From: JAVVWB01 sp036652335
Lineage (GTDB): Bacteria > Synergistota > Synergistia > Synergistales > Synergistaceae
Direction of reading: 5' to 3'
Assembly (NCBI GenBank): GCA_036652335.1
Contig: JAVVWB010000007.1
Coordinates: forward strand, 48,186 to 112,185
DNA length: 64,000 nt
Position numbers and translations under genes: made by a program. Under the pieces are notes generated by a model that was given only the letters and a program-made list of their open reading frames with translations, did not search any database and was not told where the DNA came from. Shown piece after piece: positions 1 to 8,697 of the stretch (the first letter of the stretch is position 1; each line of letters begins with the position of its first letter).

Positions 1-1295
1 ATAAGAGCAAGAAGGTTCGGGAAAACCATAATACCATTAAAAAAATCTGCAAGTTCCCACACCAAATCAAGTTTCAACATTGATCCCAAACCAACAAAGA
101 ACATTACGAATATTCTATATGGTATAAGTCCTTTTACACCTACTAAAAATTTAATATTCTGCTCTCCAAAGTAATACCAGCTTACAATTGTAGAGAAAGC
201 AAAAAAGAAAATACAAATTGCAACAAAAGGTAGTCCAAAAAAGCCAAATCCTGTTTTATAAGCACTTTGAGTTAGAATAATTCCACTTGTTTTACCATCT
301 ACAACACCGGTCACAAGAATTACAAAAGCTGTCATCGTTACAATAAGGAATGTAGAAACAAAAACACCCATCATTGCGACAAAGCCTTGTTCTGCAGGAT
401 GATTTACTTTTGCAATGGCATGAGCATGAGGAGTTGATCCCATTCCAGCTTCATTTGAGAAGAGTCCTCGTGCAACACCGTAACGTATAGATTGTTTAAC
501 TGTTATGCCTACCATACCTCCAGTAGCAGCAGAGGGATTAAAAGCACCAACAAAAATCATTTTAAAGACAGGAATAATATCTGCAGCATGAGTAATGAGA
601 ATATACAAACCACCCATTAGATAAAAACCAGCCATTATAGGTACGACTTTCTCTGCAACAGCTGCAATTCTACCCAAACCACCAAAAAAGACAAAGCCAC
701 TGAGTATTGCAACAAAGACACCAACTGTAACTTTATCTAGAGAGAAAGCATTATTAAAAGCATCTGCTATTGAGTTTGACTGAACCATATTTCCTATAAA
801 ACCAAGAGCAATGATTATTGAAATCGAGAAAAAGCTGGCAAGCCACTTTGACTTTAGCCCTCTTGATATATAGTAAGCTGGACCACCAAGAATCTCTCCT
901 GTGTCTTCATTTTTTATTTTGTAAGTTTGTGCCAATATTGCTTCTGCAAAAATTGTTGCCATTCCAAAAAAGGCTGCAACCCACATCCAAAAAATAGCAC
1001 CGGGACCACCAAGAGCAATAGCTGTAGCTGCACCTGCTAAATTTCCTGTTCCTACTTGAGCAGCAATTGCAGTTGCCAAGGCCTGAAAGGAGCTCATTCC
1101 GTCACTGCCGGCTCGTTCTCCAAAGAGAGTAAGACCACCAAAGGTGTTTTTTACAGCAAGAGAAAATTTACGAACTTGAACAAATTTCAATTTCAATGAA
1201 AAATATAGCCCTGTACCACAAAGGAGCGGAATTAAACAATACAAACCCCAAATGAAACTATTCGCTTTTGCAACAATAAGCGTCAAACTATCCAC
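1..1295 (-). CDS. agcS: Sodium:alanine symporter family protein (AGCS), C-terminus cut by window edge
   Basis: Polytopic inner-membrane symporter that takes up alanine or glycine with sodium. Reading the minus strand from 1295 gives an open frame to the window edge (about 431 residues; the family is usually 450-490, so only the C-terminal end is missing). Family signatures are visible: the segment with AAQVGTGNLAGAA early in the protein, GGPAYYI, and VWELADFFNGIMVFPN near the cut end. I chose a GTG start because a GAGGGGG ribosome-binding site sits just upstream and no in-frame ATG fits the conserved N-terminus. It is monocistronic at its 5' end, with its own promoter about 100 bases upstream. 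Family assignment is firm; the exact amino acid carried is inferred. Confidence 0.9.
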   Translation of the reverse strand, partial: MDSLTLIVAKANSFIWGLYCLIPLLCGTGLYFSLKLKFVQVRKFSLAVKNTFGGLTLFGERAGSDGMSSFQALATAIAAQVGTGNLAGAATAIALGGPGAIFWMWVAAFFGMATIFAEAILAQTYKIKNEDTGEILGGPAYYISRGLKSKWLASFFSISIIIALGFIGNMVQSNSIADAFNNAFSLDKVTVGVFVAILSGFVFFGGLGRIAAVAEKVVPIMAGFYLMGGLYILITHAADIIPVFKMIFVGAFNPSAATGGMVGITVKQSIRYGVARGLFSNEAGMGSTPHAHAIAKVNHPAEQGFVAMMGVFVSTFLIVTMTAFVILVTGVVDGKTSGIILTQSAYKTGFGFFGLPFVAICIFFFAFSTIVSWYYFGEQNIKFLVGVKGLIPYRIFVMFFVGLGSMLKLDLVWELADFFNGIMVFPNLLAL

Positions 1296-1393
1296 AAATA
1301 TACCCCCTCAAAATATAAAAACTTTTTCTTTAAAACAGTAATTCAAATAAAAACTTACTTTTCTTTAAGTAATGTAAGCTCACTATACTTTGT

Positions 1394-1421
1394 ATTATAT
1401 AAACATATTTTAAAAAAGCAA
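1394..1421 (-). promoter_or_regulatory. Likely sigma-70 promoter for the alanine symporter
   Basis: On the minus strand TTGCTT is followed after 16 bases by TATAAT, giving a start site about 90 bases upstream of the GTG start. Just upstream lies an imperfect inverted repeat (TAAGCTA ... TAGCTTA, about 1455-1482) that could be an operator, but nothing confirms that. Confidence 0.55.
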
Positions 1422-1540
1422 TTGTTTTGTTGAACAAACTTATTTTATATAAGCTATACATTGACTTTAGCTTACTTTTTCTATGATTTTAAGCATTTTT
1501 CCAATATTTTATAAGGTTTTATTATTTATTTTAGACACAA

Positions 1541-1583
1541 AAAAGAGTGGTTTTATGTACAAAGTACATAAAACCACTCTTTT
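1541..1583 (-). terminator. Intrinsic terminator of the thioesterase operon
   Basis: A perfect 20-base-pair stem (1541-1560 with 1564-1583) with a 3-base loop, ending in a T-run on the minus strand, lies 24 bases after the thioesterase stop codon. Confidence 0.85.
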
Positions 1584-1606
1584 TATATCTTAATTTTATT
1601 TTAATT

Positions 1607-2350
1607 TTATTGTTTTTTCCATACAGATTTTAGCTTTGCACACTCCAACGTGTCATCAGCTAAATTTATTGAGTGAAGGAAAATGCGACTATTTTCATTA
1701 CTGATTTCTTCTTGAGTCATAACCTTAACTCTAGTCTTCATTACAGAATGAATGTATTCACACTCAACAAGCACGGGAACCATACCAGTTAGAACTTCGT
1801 CTGGGACATTATCTAAAGCCCAATCAAAATAAACAATGTGATTGGTATGATTATTCACATCTAGCTCCTGCCACCGAACTTTTACCTCTTCTACTAAAGT
1901 TGGAGTTACGAGATTTTCTATTTTTACTTCTTCTGGAAATGACGTAGAGATAATATTCATAAATGGTGCCATTTCTTCACATTTATCCAGACGAATGGGG
2001 CGAAGCCTAACAGAATCAAGTAATACCCACCATGTATAGGCCTTACCTATGAGGTCACCAGTAGCATTTGTCACTTCAAATGTTCGAATAGAAAAGAGAC
2101 GACCATAAGGTTCAGCATAGGTTTTTATTATTAGACTTCCATCGTTTACAGATGGGTATCTTTGAAACTCTATGCGGTATTTATGCAATACCCAAGTCAT
2201 TCCTTTCGATAATATTTGATGTACCGAAAGTCCGAAGTTTGACGCATCCTTATCCGCCATTTCTTGGAAAATTTCAAGCAATGAACGAAATTTTAGATTA
2301 CCATTAGGATCTACTCCGTCAAAAGGAATAACTTTTTCAAGTGTAATCAT
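1607..2350 (-). CDS. Acyl-ACP thioesterase (double hot-dog fold)
   Basis: Cytoplasmic enzyme that hydrolyses acyl-ACP to release free fatty acid. At 247 residues it has the usual length of bacterial members of the FatA/FatB-like family. The N-terminal hot dog carries the conserved FQEMADKDASNFG region (about 28-40) and the second hot dog carries the hallmark D-x-N-x-H-x-N motif at residues 164-170 (DVNNHTN). Its ATG lies 4 bases after the upstream CofE-like gene, so the two form an operon closed by the hairpin at 1541-1583. In anaerobes such enzymes are thought to tune membrane fatty acids or coenzyme supply; here the physiological role is not evident. Confidence 0.85.
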   Translation of the reverse strand: MITLEKVIPFDGVDPNGNLKFRSLLEIFQEMADKDASNFGLSVHQILSKGMTWVLHKYRIEFQRYPSVNDGSLIIKTYAEPYGRLFSIRTFEVTNATGDLIGKAYTWWVLLDSVRLRPIRLDKCEEMAPFMNIISTSFPEEVKIENLVTPTLVEEVKVRWQELDVNNHTNHIVYFDWALDNVPDEVLTGMVPVLVECEYIHSVMKTRVKVMTQEEISNENSRIFLHSINLADDTLECAKLKSVWKKQ

Positions 2351-2354
2351 TGTT

Positions 2355-3536
2355 TTATTCGTCTATATAGTTATCGAAATATCCCTGTATATAAACAACA
2401 GGAGTTCCCTTATCTCCTGAGCCAGAGGTAAGGTCGCAGAGAGAACCTACTAGGTCTGTAAGTCTTCTTGGTGTAGTACCAAGTGTTGTGTTGCCAAACT
2501 TATCAAGATTTCCTTTTGATGCTATTGCATCTTTTACTGCCTGAGTTGGGTCTTTGTCTCCTGCATTATCAGCTACATACTTAAATTTAACTTCTTTGGG
2601 GAGTCCTGTAAGTCCTTCTGTGTATCCCGGGGAAACCACAGGGTCAGCAAGTTCCCAAATACCACAGACAGGGTCTTTAAACGCGCCATCGCCATATACT
2701 AAAACTTCAACATTTTTACCCGTACGTTCAAACATTTCCTTCTTGAGGGCTTCGACAAATGCATCACACTCTCTAGGGAATAATTTTACAGAATCATCGT
2801 TTGTGTAGTTTGAACCAAGAAGTCCATACATCTCGTTGTATCCCTTACCATCACCACATGGTGCAGTGCAAATTTCATCAAGACAAAGAACTGTAGCTCC
2901 AGCTTTTTCAAGGATTGTCTTATGGAGTTTACGGGTATGAATACTGGCAACAATAATATTTTTTGAAAAATTTAATGCTGCTAGAGGATTATTAGCAAAG
3001 TGCATTATTACTTTGTCTGGGTCGATTTCTTTGTAAAGCTGGACATAGTCAACCCCTGTAAATGGATGTTTGTACTCTCCAAATACACGATAAAACTCAT
3101 CCTCATCAATGCAGTCACCTGAAAGTTCCGGACTCTTTAAGTAGTAATTCATAGGTTCGATGACTTTATTACCTACTTCATCCGAAGGATAAGAGAAGAT
3201 TACATGAACTTTGCCTCTTACGCCATTGACAATACCTCTCAATAACTGACGGAAACGGTTACGGCTCATTATAGGGAACAATATTACAGCATCACCCTCA
3301 GGTAGCTTGCTTCTTACATCGTTAGAAATGTCCTGTAAAGAAACATAGTTACCCTGTGAGCGTGCAAGCAATGATTCCGTTACACCTATTACGTCTCTGT
3401 TTCTCACCGAGAAGCAATCTCTATCTGATAGAGCTGCTTCCATAATACTGTCAGCGACCACGTTTACAAGGTCTTGACCTTTCACTACAACCGGGAGTCT
3501 AATCCCTCTTGCTACTGTACCTACATAACGCATCAT
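2355..3536 (-). CDS. Coenzyme F420-0:L-glutamate ligase family protein (CofE-like)
   Basis: A 393-residue protein whose N-terminal half matches the CofE/FbiB ligase superfamily, seen in RGIRLPVVVKGQDL (about 11-24) and the RDVIGVTESLLARSQGNYV segment (about 47-65). True F420 ligases add glutamate to F420-0; this longer clade is widespread in anaerobes that do not make F420, and its substrate is unknown to me. A conserved Cys-containing stretch (DEICTAPCGDGKGYNEMYGLLGSN) occurs in the middle. It is followed 4 bases later by the acyl-ACP thioesterase. No other F420 gene is in the window, so I would not infer F420 synthesis. Confidence 0.75.
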   Translation of the reverse strand: MMRYVGTVARGIRLPVVVKGQDLVNVVADSIMEAALSDRDCFSVRNRDVIGVTESLLARSQGNYVSLQDISNDVRSKLPEGDAVILFPIMSRNRFRQLLRGIVNGVRGKVHVIFSYPSDEVGNKVIEPMNYYLKSPELSGDCIDEDEFYRVFGEYKHPFTGVDYVQLYKEIDPDKVIMHFANNPLAALNFSKNIIVASIHTRKLHKTILEKAGATVLCLDEICTAPCGDGKGYNEMYGLLGSNYTNDDSVKLFPRECDAFVEALKKEMFERTGKNVEVLVYGDGAFKDPVCGIWELADPVVSPGYTEGLTGLPKEVKFKYVADNAGDKDPTQAVKDAIASKGNLDKFGNTTLGTTPRRLTDLVGSLCDLTSGSGDKGTPVVYIQGYFDNYIDE

Positions 3537-3717
3537 ATATTACCTCCCTAAGTTAGGGTTAAAATCAAAAAATACAATTAATTATAGCATAAAAATGGTT
3601 TTGTAAATCTTTTTTTGGAGAGAAATCCTTACATTTTTTAAATTTTATTCAAAATGACAACTTTTGTATCTTACAAAAAAAATGAAAGGCATCTATTTGT
3701 CTCCCATTTTTCAGATT

Positions 3718-4854
3718 TTAGAGTGTTTTTATAAAATCAGTGATTGCATTTAGCCCTGATACTAGAACTTCTTTTTTCTGTGCATAACCAATTCTTAGGT
3801 GATTTTCAAATTCGAAGCAACTGCCCGGCACAATAAACGCTCCGTTATATTCAAATAATCTCCTACAAAAATCCTTTGAGTCTATATGATAATCATATTT
3901 TACAAGCGCTGTCGTACCAGCTTTTGGCTCTATAAGGCTCATTCCCGCTGTCTTTTCTATCCAAGACATAAGAATTTTTTTATTTTCACGAAGAATATTT
4001 AAGTTTCTTTCTGTTATTTTTGTTTTGTTTTTTAAAGCAACAAGTGCTAGAGCATCATCTATCATTCCACAACTTATTGTATTATAGTCCCTATGACTAA
4101 AGCAATCTTTTATGAAATGTTCTGACGCTGTAATCCAACCAAGACGTAGTCCTGCTAATGAATAGACTTTAGATACACTTGAAGTTCCTATACCTTTTTC
4201 ATAAATATCAGTAATTGAGGGGATTGAGTAGCTCTCCTCATGTTCAAGTCCTCTGTATATCTCATCACAGAGCACCCAAGCCCCAACATTGTCTGCAATT
4301 TTAGCTATTTCTGTCATAATTTCTTTACCGAAACAAGCACCAGTAGGGTTGTTTGGAGTGTTTATTATAATAGCTTTTGTTTTATGAGAAACAATCGTTC
4401 TAAGTTTATCCATATTTGGTAAGAAGTTGTCTTCTGCTGACAAACGCAAGCGATGTACTTTTGCTCCAAACGCTTGTGGTAAGGAGTAAAGCTGTTGATA
4501 GGTAGGATAGAGAGCGACTACTTCATCTCCCGGTGAAAGCAATGTAAAGAGGGCAAGAAAGTTCGCACCTATTCCACCGTTAGTGATTAGCACGTTATTT
4601 ATGTTCTTTTTTGTGTGGTAGAGCTTTGTAATTTCATCCCTAAGTTCTTCAGTCCCAGGAATTGCACCATATGTAAGCTTCATGTCACTTAGTTTAGACA
4701 TAAATTCCTCTTTTGAACCATCTATTTCCAATAGCTCAGATAGAGTCAGAGACTCTACGCAAGTTTCAGCTATATTGTATTTGGAGTCATTTTCAAATTC
4801 GTTCATCCATTCTTCTACGTCGAATTTATCTATATACACGAGCTTACCTCCCAA
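3718..4854 (-). CDS. PLP-dependent aminotransferase, class I/II
   Basis: Fold-type I pyridoxal-phosphate enzyme of 378 residues, close to the usual 380-400. Visible signatures are NNPTGACFG (substrate/PLP pocket, about 167-175), CDEIYRGLE (PLP-binding Asp) and SVSKVYSLAGLRLGW, whose lysine should form the Schiff base. A C-terminal LRIGY motif supplies the carboxylate-binding Arg. The substrate amino acid cannot be read from the sequence. The gene is flanked by long AT-rich gaps and by the pckA terminator upstream, so it is probably transcribed alone. No clear terminator follows it. Confidence 0.85.
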   Translation of the reverse strand: MGGKLVYIDKFDVEEWMNEFENDSKYNIAETCVESLTLSELLEIDGSKEEFMSKLSDMKLTYGAIPGTEELRDEITKLYHTKKNINNVLITNGGIGANFLALFTLLSPGDEVVALYPTYQQLYSLPQAFGAKVHRLRLSAEDNFLPNMDKLRTIVSHKTKAIIINTPNNPTGACFGKEIMTEIAKIADNVGAWVLCDEIYRGLEHEESYSIPSITDIYEKGIGTSSVSKVYSLAGLRLGWITASEHFIKDCFSHRDYNTISCGMIDDALALVALKNKTKITERNLNILRENKKILMSWIEKTAGMSLIEPKAGTTALVKYDYHIDSKDFCRRLFEYNGAFIVPGSCFEFENHLRIGYAQKKEVLVSGLNAITDFIKTL

Positions 4855-4894
4855 AATATTTATATTAGTAACTTTGAAATTATATCATTTTTTT

Positions 4895-4937
4895 ACATAG
4901 AAAAAGTAGGGGCGTATTGCCCCTACTTTTTCTATGT
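4895..4937 (-). terminator. Intrinsic terminator of pckA
   Basis: Nineteen-base-pair stem (4895-4913 with 4919-4937), 5-base loop, GC core flanked by A and T runs. It lies 24 bases after the pckA stop. Confidence 0.85.
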
Positions 4938-4960
4938 ATATTTTATTAAATATTTCTAAA

Positions 4961-6622
4961 CTATTTTTTTAGAGCAGAAATAATTGTCTTTATTGCCTCT
5001 CCTGCATCTTCAGGTAGTTTGTCCATTCCACCATTTACACTCTCTCTTGAGTTTACAAATTCCAAACGATCGTTCATTCTGTTTATAAACATTTGTTTGT
5101 ACTGAGGATCTGCAAAATCAGCTTCAAAGCCATCTATGCTCATTACTTCTATTCCTGGTAATCCACCAAATGATTCAAACTTTGCTGTACCCTCTGCAAT
5201 TTTTTCGATAATTTCAAGTGTTGTCTCTTTCGGTACTTTTTTATCAAGGAATGACCCTGTGTTTATAATGTAGCATTCAACTCCGTCTTCAAAAAGGGTA
5301 CGGAATCTTTCATAATCTAATGCCAAAGGATAGGTTCTAAATGGGTTTGCATAGCTTTCTATTACCAGTGCGTCTGGATCTACCCCTGGGGCAAGTCTTT
5401 CAGCAGAAGTTCTTCTTGTAGCAAGAGTTGAGCCCATAACAGAAGCAAGAGAAGGACCAGTTAATTTGACTACAGGTGGTAGAGTTGGGTCTTTCATCAA
5501 CCAGCAAATAGCATTAAGGGGTTCATCTATGCGGTCTACTCTATTCGGCGACCAGAAACGTGATTTTACTGCTCTTCCGTTCCCATTGCGGAGGTCTTCA
5601 CTTACAACTATTGTTTTCCCCTCTGCATCTTTTGTAGCACCACAGTTTTGAAGAGAGAGAAGGTATTTGTTATCTTCACATCCCATAGGATAATCTTGCA
5701 TTTTGTCAAAATATGCAGGTTCAAGTGCTATTGCATATTTGTCTTTTACGTTTATGATGAAAGCATCGTCATGTAATACCATTACATCGTATTTTCCACC
5801 ATGTTTTGCATGAGTTATTGTAGATTTTCCAGAACCTGAGAGTCCGAATACCGCAAGTACAAATCTCTTGTCACTACCATCTTTCAATGTGTAGCGTTTG
5901 AGTCCTCCATGACATGATGCATATCCATTTCTTCCTGCGCTACCCCATGCAAGTGTTAGAGTCCCTTTTTTAAATTCTCCAAAGTATCTCATTCCTAGTA
6001 TTGCCGCACAGTTCTGTTCTGGCACAAAGAATGCAAGTCCCAGAGGGAAGTCAGGATGTGACCATTCTGGGTCTACAAAGACAAAGATATCACCTTCGTT
6101 TGTTAGTTCACGTGATTTTTCATAGCGCGCTTTGTACTCATCGTTCATAAATTGGAAGTTAAGCAACCAACTATATATGCTTGTCTCAAAATCTTTCGGT
6201 ACCATTATGTTTGCTTTTACCATAAAGTCCTCTTCAAGTCCTATTACGGCTTCAGCAGAGTAGAATTCTCTAAATCTTGAGTTGTATATTGCTTCACGCA
6301 ATATAGTGGCATATTCTGGAATTGATACTCCAGGGTGTCCTACAATACGACGTGCTGCTGCACAACGTCCAAATACTGCTCCGTCATTAAATAGAAGTAC
6401 ATTTGCGTTTTGTGGTAGTCCGAGTTCTTCTGCACGAAGTACAGGCATTCCCGTAAGTTCTATCGTTCCCTTGCTGTTTTTTGCAAGAGCATATGCTTCT
6501 TTCATATCTTTTATAGGCGTTACGTTGTTACCATAGAAAGCTGTTTCTATTGTTGTCCTGAGCTGGTTTGCGTTTAATTTTTTAAAGCTGTCCAAATCTT
6601 TGAAATATCCTTGTGTAGCCAT
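4961..6622 (-). CDS. pckA: Phosphoenolpyruvate carboxykinase (ATP)
   Basis: Cytoplasmic enzyme interconverting oxaloacetate + ATP with PEP + CO2 + ADP. In fermentative anaerobes it often runs toward oxaloacetate. The 553-residue length fits the ATP-dependent family. The kinase-1a P-loop GLSGSGKST is at about 260-268, followed by the metal/nucleotide region HDDAF (about 284-288), and the FWSPNRVDR and TRRTSAERL segments of the active site follow. The ATG is preceded by a GAGG ribosome-binding site. It is monocistronic, with its own promoter at 6688-6715 and terminator at 4895-4937. Assignment is firm. Confidence 0.96.
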   Translation of the reverse strand: MATQGYFKDLDSFKKLNANQLRTTIETAFYGNNVTPIKDMKEAYALAKNSKGTIELTGMPVLRAEELGLPQNANVLLFNDGAVFGRCAAARRIVGHPGVSIPEYATILREAIYNSRFREFYSAEAVIGLEEDFMVKANIMVPKDFETSIYSWLLNFQFMNDEYKARYEKSRELTNEGDIFVFVDPEWSHPDFPLGLAFFVPEQNCAAILGMRYFGEFKKGTLTLAWGSAGRNGYASCHGGLKRYTLKDGSDKRFVLAVFGLSGSGKSTITHAKHGGKYDVMVLHDDAFIINVKDKYAIALEPAYFDKMQDYPMGCEDNKYLLSLQNCGATKDAEGKTIVVSEDLRNGNGRAVKSRFWSPNRVDRIDEPLNAICWLMKDPTLPPVVKLTGPSLASVMGSTLATRRTSAERLAPGVDPDALVIESYANPFRTYPLALDYERFRTLFEDGVECYIINTGSFLDKKVPKETTLEIIEKIAEGTAKFESFGGLPGIEVMSIDGFEADFADPQYKQMFINRMNDRLEFVNSRESVNGGMDKLPEDAGEAIKTIISALKK

Positions 6623-6687
6623 AAAAAAACCTCCTCTTTCTTGTTAGCTTGCTTATGTTTTGTTTTTTGTATATATATAATTTTGTA

Positions 6688-6715
6688 AGTATACCCTAAC
6701 AATGATAAAATGCAA
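6688..6715 (-). promoter_or_regulatory. Likely sigma-70 promoter of pckA
   Basis: TTGCAT, 16-base spacer, TATACT on the minus strand, about 65 bases upstream of the pckA start codon. Confidence 0.55.
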
Positions 6716-6863
6716 TAGTATTTTATCCTAAAACAATGTATCATGTATAAACAAGTAATAGTATGTTATCACTTACTATATTTACTAATTTCTTCATTAC
6801 TTTTATTCAATATGACACACAAACTTTGTTGACTTTTTTTATCATTTTAGGAGGATTGTTCTT

Positions 6864-7787
6864 ATGCCACTATGGGCTTTTTTATTATGTTTTTTTGTTG
6901 CTGCGCTATGGGCAATTTCACCTATTATGACAGCAAGAGGACGTGCAAATGCTTCTTGTACAGTCAATGAGATTAACCCCGTCCGTTCTCTTTCTTTTTT
7001 TATTTCTTCATTAGCTATAGCACTTATCGCAAATAGCGGAGATTTGAATTTCGTTACTTCACTTAGAGCTTTAGGCGCATTATTTGCTACTGTTACTATT
7101 AGTTATATTATTGGAGATATTTTGTGCTTTTCTGCAATAAAAGAGATAGGTGTAAGTTTGGCAATCCCCATTTCAAATACATATCCTGTAATGACTCCTT
7201 TCTTTGCTCTTTTACTTTTAGGAGAAGATATTACTTTTAGGATTATGTTTGGCATTTCTTTTGTTGTAGCAGGGATTGCACTCCTTAATTTTGGTGGCAA
7301 AAATAAGTTATCTTTTGATTTTAAAAATACCAGTTCACTACCAATGTTAAAAGGTGTTTCACTTGCCTTGGGAGCTTCGTTAGCATGGGCTTTTAGCGCC
7401 CCTTTTATGAAGATGGCAATTACATATTCTGAAATGGGACCTATTGATATCGCTTTTAATAAATCGCTTGTTTTTTTCATCGTTGCTTGGGCTTATCGTT
7501 TTTATAAAGTTAAGTTTTCTCCACTCAAAACACAACCCATTATGTCTCTACCGTTAAAGACTTTGGGATATTTTTCTGGAGCAGCCTTTATAGGTTTATG
7601 TTTAGGTTCTATATTTCAAGCCCTTTGCTTAAAGACTATATCTGTTAATATCGTTACAGCTATTACAGCAACAAGTCCTTTTATTGCAGCACTTTTCGGT
7701 CATTTCGTCTTAAAGGATTTACTCACAAAATTTCAGTGGGTTGGTGTAGCACTTATTATTGGTGGCTCTATTTTTGTTGCTCTTTAG
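6864..7787 (+). CDS. DMT-superfamily (EamA) transporter
   Basis: Inner-membrane protein of 307 residues made of two EamA repeats (roughly residues 5-143 and 165-305), each about five hydrophobic segments, the standard 10-TM drug/metabolite transporter layout. Each repeat keeps the end-of-repeat glycine-rich motif (PFFALLLLGEDITFR in the first, PFIAALFGHFVLKD in the second). Substrate is not predictable. The ATG follows a strong AGGAGG. The gene stands alone, 79 bases before ccdA, and could be co-transcribed with it. Confidence 0.85.
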   Translation: MPLWAFLLCFFVAALWAISPIMTARGRANASCTVNEINPVRSLSFFISSLAIALIANSGDLNFVTSLRALGALFATVTISYIIGDILCFSAIKEIGVSLAIPISNTYPVMTPFFALLLLGEDITFRIMFGISFVVAGIALLNFGGKNKLSFDFKNTSSLPMLKGVSLALGASLAWAFSAPFMKMAITYSEMGPIDIAFNKSLVFFIVAWAYRFYKVKFSPLKTQPIMSLPLKTLGYFSGAAFIGLCLGSIFQALCLKTISVNIVTAITATSPFIAALFGHFVLKDLLTKFQWVGVALIIGGSIFVAL

Positions 7788-7866
7788 AGCAAGTATTTTT
7801 ACATAGACATTTGGTGTATTCCAATTTAAAATAAATACAAATTAGAGTCAGAAATGAGGTTATTTA

Positions 7867-8535
7867 ATGGAAAAAGTACCTTTTCTTTTTTTAGAGGGTA
7901 TATTAGCTTTTATTTCTCCTTGCATGTTGCCTATGCTTCCAGTCTATCTTATGTATTTGGCGGCAGAGACAGAACATGGTAAAAGAGCTAGCGTTGTAAA
8001 TACAGTAGGCTTTGTATGTGGATTTACTTTAGTTTTTATGGCACTAGGGGCTTCTGCAACATTTATAGGATCTTTGCTTAATGAAAATAGGCTTTTGATG
8101 CAACGAGTTAGCGGAGTTGTAATTACTATTTTTGGTCTGCATTTTCTTGGCGTTTTTAAGATTGGTTTTCTTGATGTAGAGAAAAAGTTAGAGCTTAATG
8201 TTCAAAAAGGTGGGTTCTTAGGTGCTATTTTGTTTGGAGCAGCTTTTTCTTTAGGCTGGACGCCATGCCTTGGTCCATTCTTAGGTTCTGCACTTGTTAT
8301 GGCAGGAAATTCAACTACAATGCTTCAGGGCATTTTTATGCTTTTCGTCTTTTCGATGGGGCTTGGTATTCCTTATATTTTGGCAGCCCTTTTCTTTACT
8401 CGCATTAAAGGTATATTCACATTTCTTAAGAGTAACGCAAAAAAAATTAAATTTATTTCAGGTGCTATACTAGTTATAGCTGGACTCCTAATGGCTTTTG
8501 ATGTATTTGGCTATTATGCAGGCCTTTTTTACTAA
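7867..8535 (+). CDS. ccdA: Cytochrome c biogenesis / thiol-disulfide transporter CcdA
   Basis: A 222-residue membrane protein with six hydrophobic segments, matching the short DsbD-type family that passes electrons from cytoplasmic thioredoxin across the inner membrane. The two redox cysteines are in the expected inverted-repeat motifs: SPCMLPMLPVY (about 18-28) and WTPCLGPFLG (about 134-143). It is followed 28 bases later by a tiny Cys-UGA ORF and a DUF308 protein, and a periplasmic TlpA-like thioredoxin is encoded convergently at 9320-9838, an obvious candidate electron acceptor. No cytochrome c maturation genes are nearby, so a general periplasmic disulfide-reduction role is more likely. 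Confidence 0.92.
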   Translation: MEKVPFLFLEGILAFISPCMLPMLPVYLMYLAAETEHGKRASVVNTVGFVCGFTLVFMALGASATFIGSLLNENRLLMQRVSGVVITIFGLHFLGVFKIGFLDVEKKLELNVQKGGFLGAILFGAAFSLGWTPCLGPFLGSALVMAGNSTTMLQGIFMLFVFSMGLGIPYILAALFFTRIKGIFTFLKSNAKKIKFISGAILVIAGLLMAFDVFGYYAGLFY

Positions 8536-8563
8536 TTTTTATAATTTAAATTGAGGTGGTAGT

Positions 8564-8683
8564 GTGAAAAAACACAATGGTTTCTGCCCTCCATGAATTC
8601 TAATTGTTCCTATAGTGGCAGTTGTCGCTATTATTCCGTGGTTTGTCGGGGTTATTAAAAAATTTTTTAGTCGTAATGTTTAA
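8564..8683 (+). CDS. Candidate 39-residue membrane selenoprotein with in-frame UGA (Cys-Pro-Pro-Sec)
   Basis: Between ccdA and the DUF308 gene there is a small frame with a good ribosome-binding site (GAGGTGG) before GTG at 8564. It reads ten residues ending FCPP, meets TGA at 8594-8596, and continues in frame for 28 residues to TAA at 8683. The part after TGA is a single hydrophobic helix flanked by KK at the start of the protein and a basic KKFFSR tail, a convincing one-TM protein. If UGA is read as selenocysteine the motif is Cys-Pro-Pro-Sec, a redox-like pair at the membrane edge beside a CcdA electron transporter. A hairpin fitting bacterial SECIS rules follows the TGA. Alternatives are a pseudogene or non-coding spacer; no selenocysteine machinery gene lies in the window. 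Confidence 0.45.
8612..8631 (+). promoter_or_regulatory. SECIS-like hairpin after the in-frame UGA
   Basis: An 8-base-pair stem (8612-8619 with 8624-8631, two G-U pairs) closes a 4-base loop AGTT at 8620-8623. The loop starts 23 bases after the UGA and has G at its second position, within the spacing (16-37 bases) and loop rule used for bacterial SECIS prediction. Short hairpins arise by chance, so this is supporting evidence only. Confidence 0.4.
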
Positions 8684-8697
8684 GGAGCTGGTTTGTT

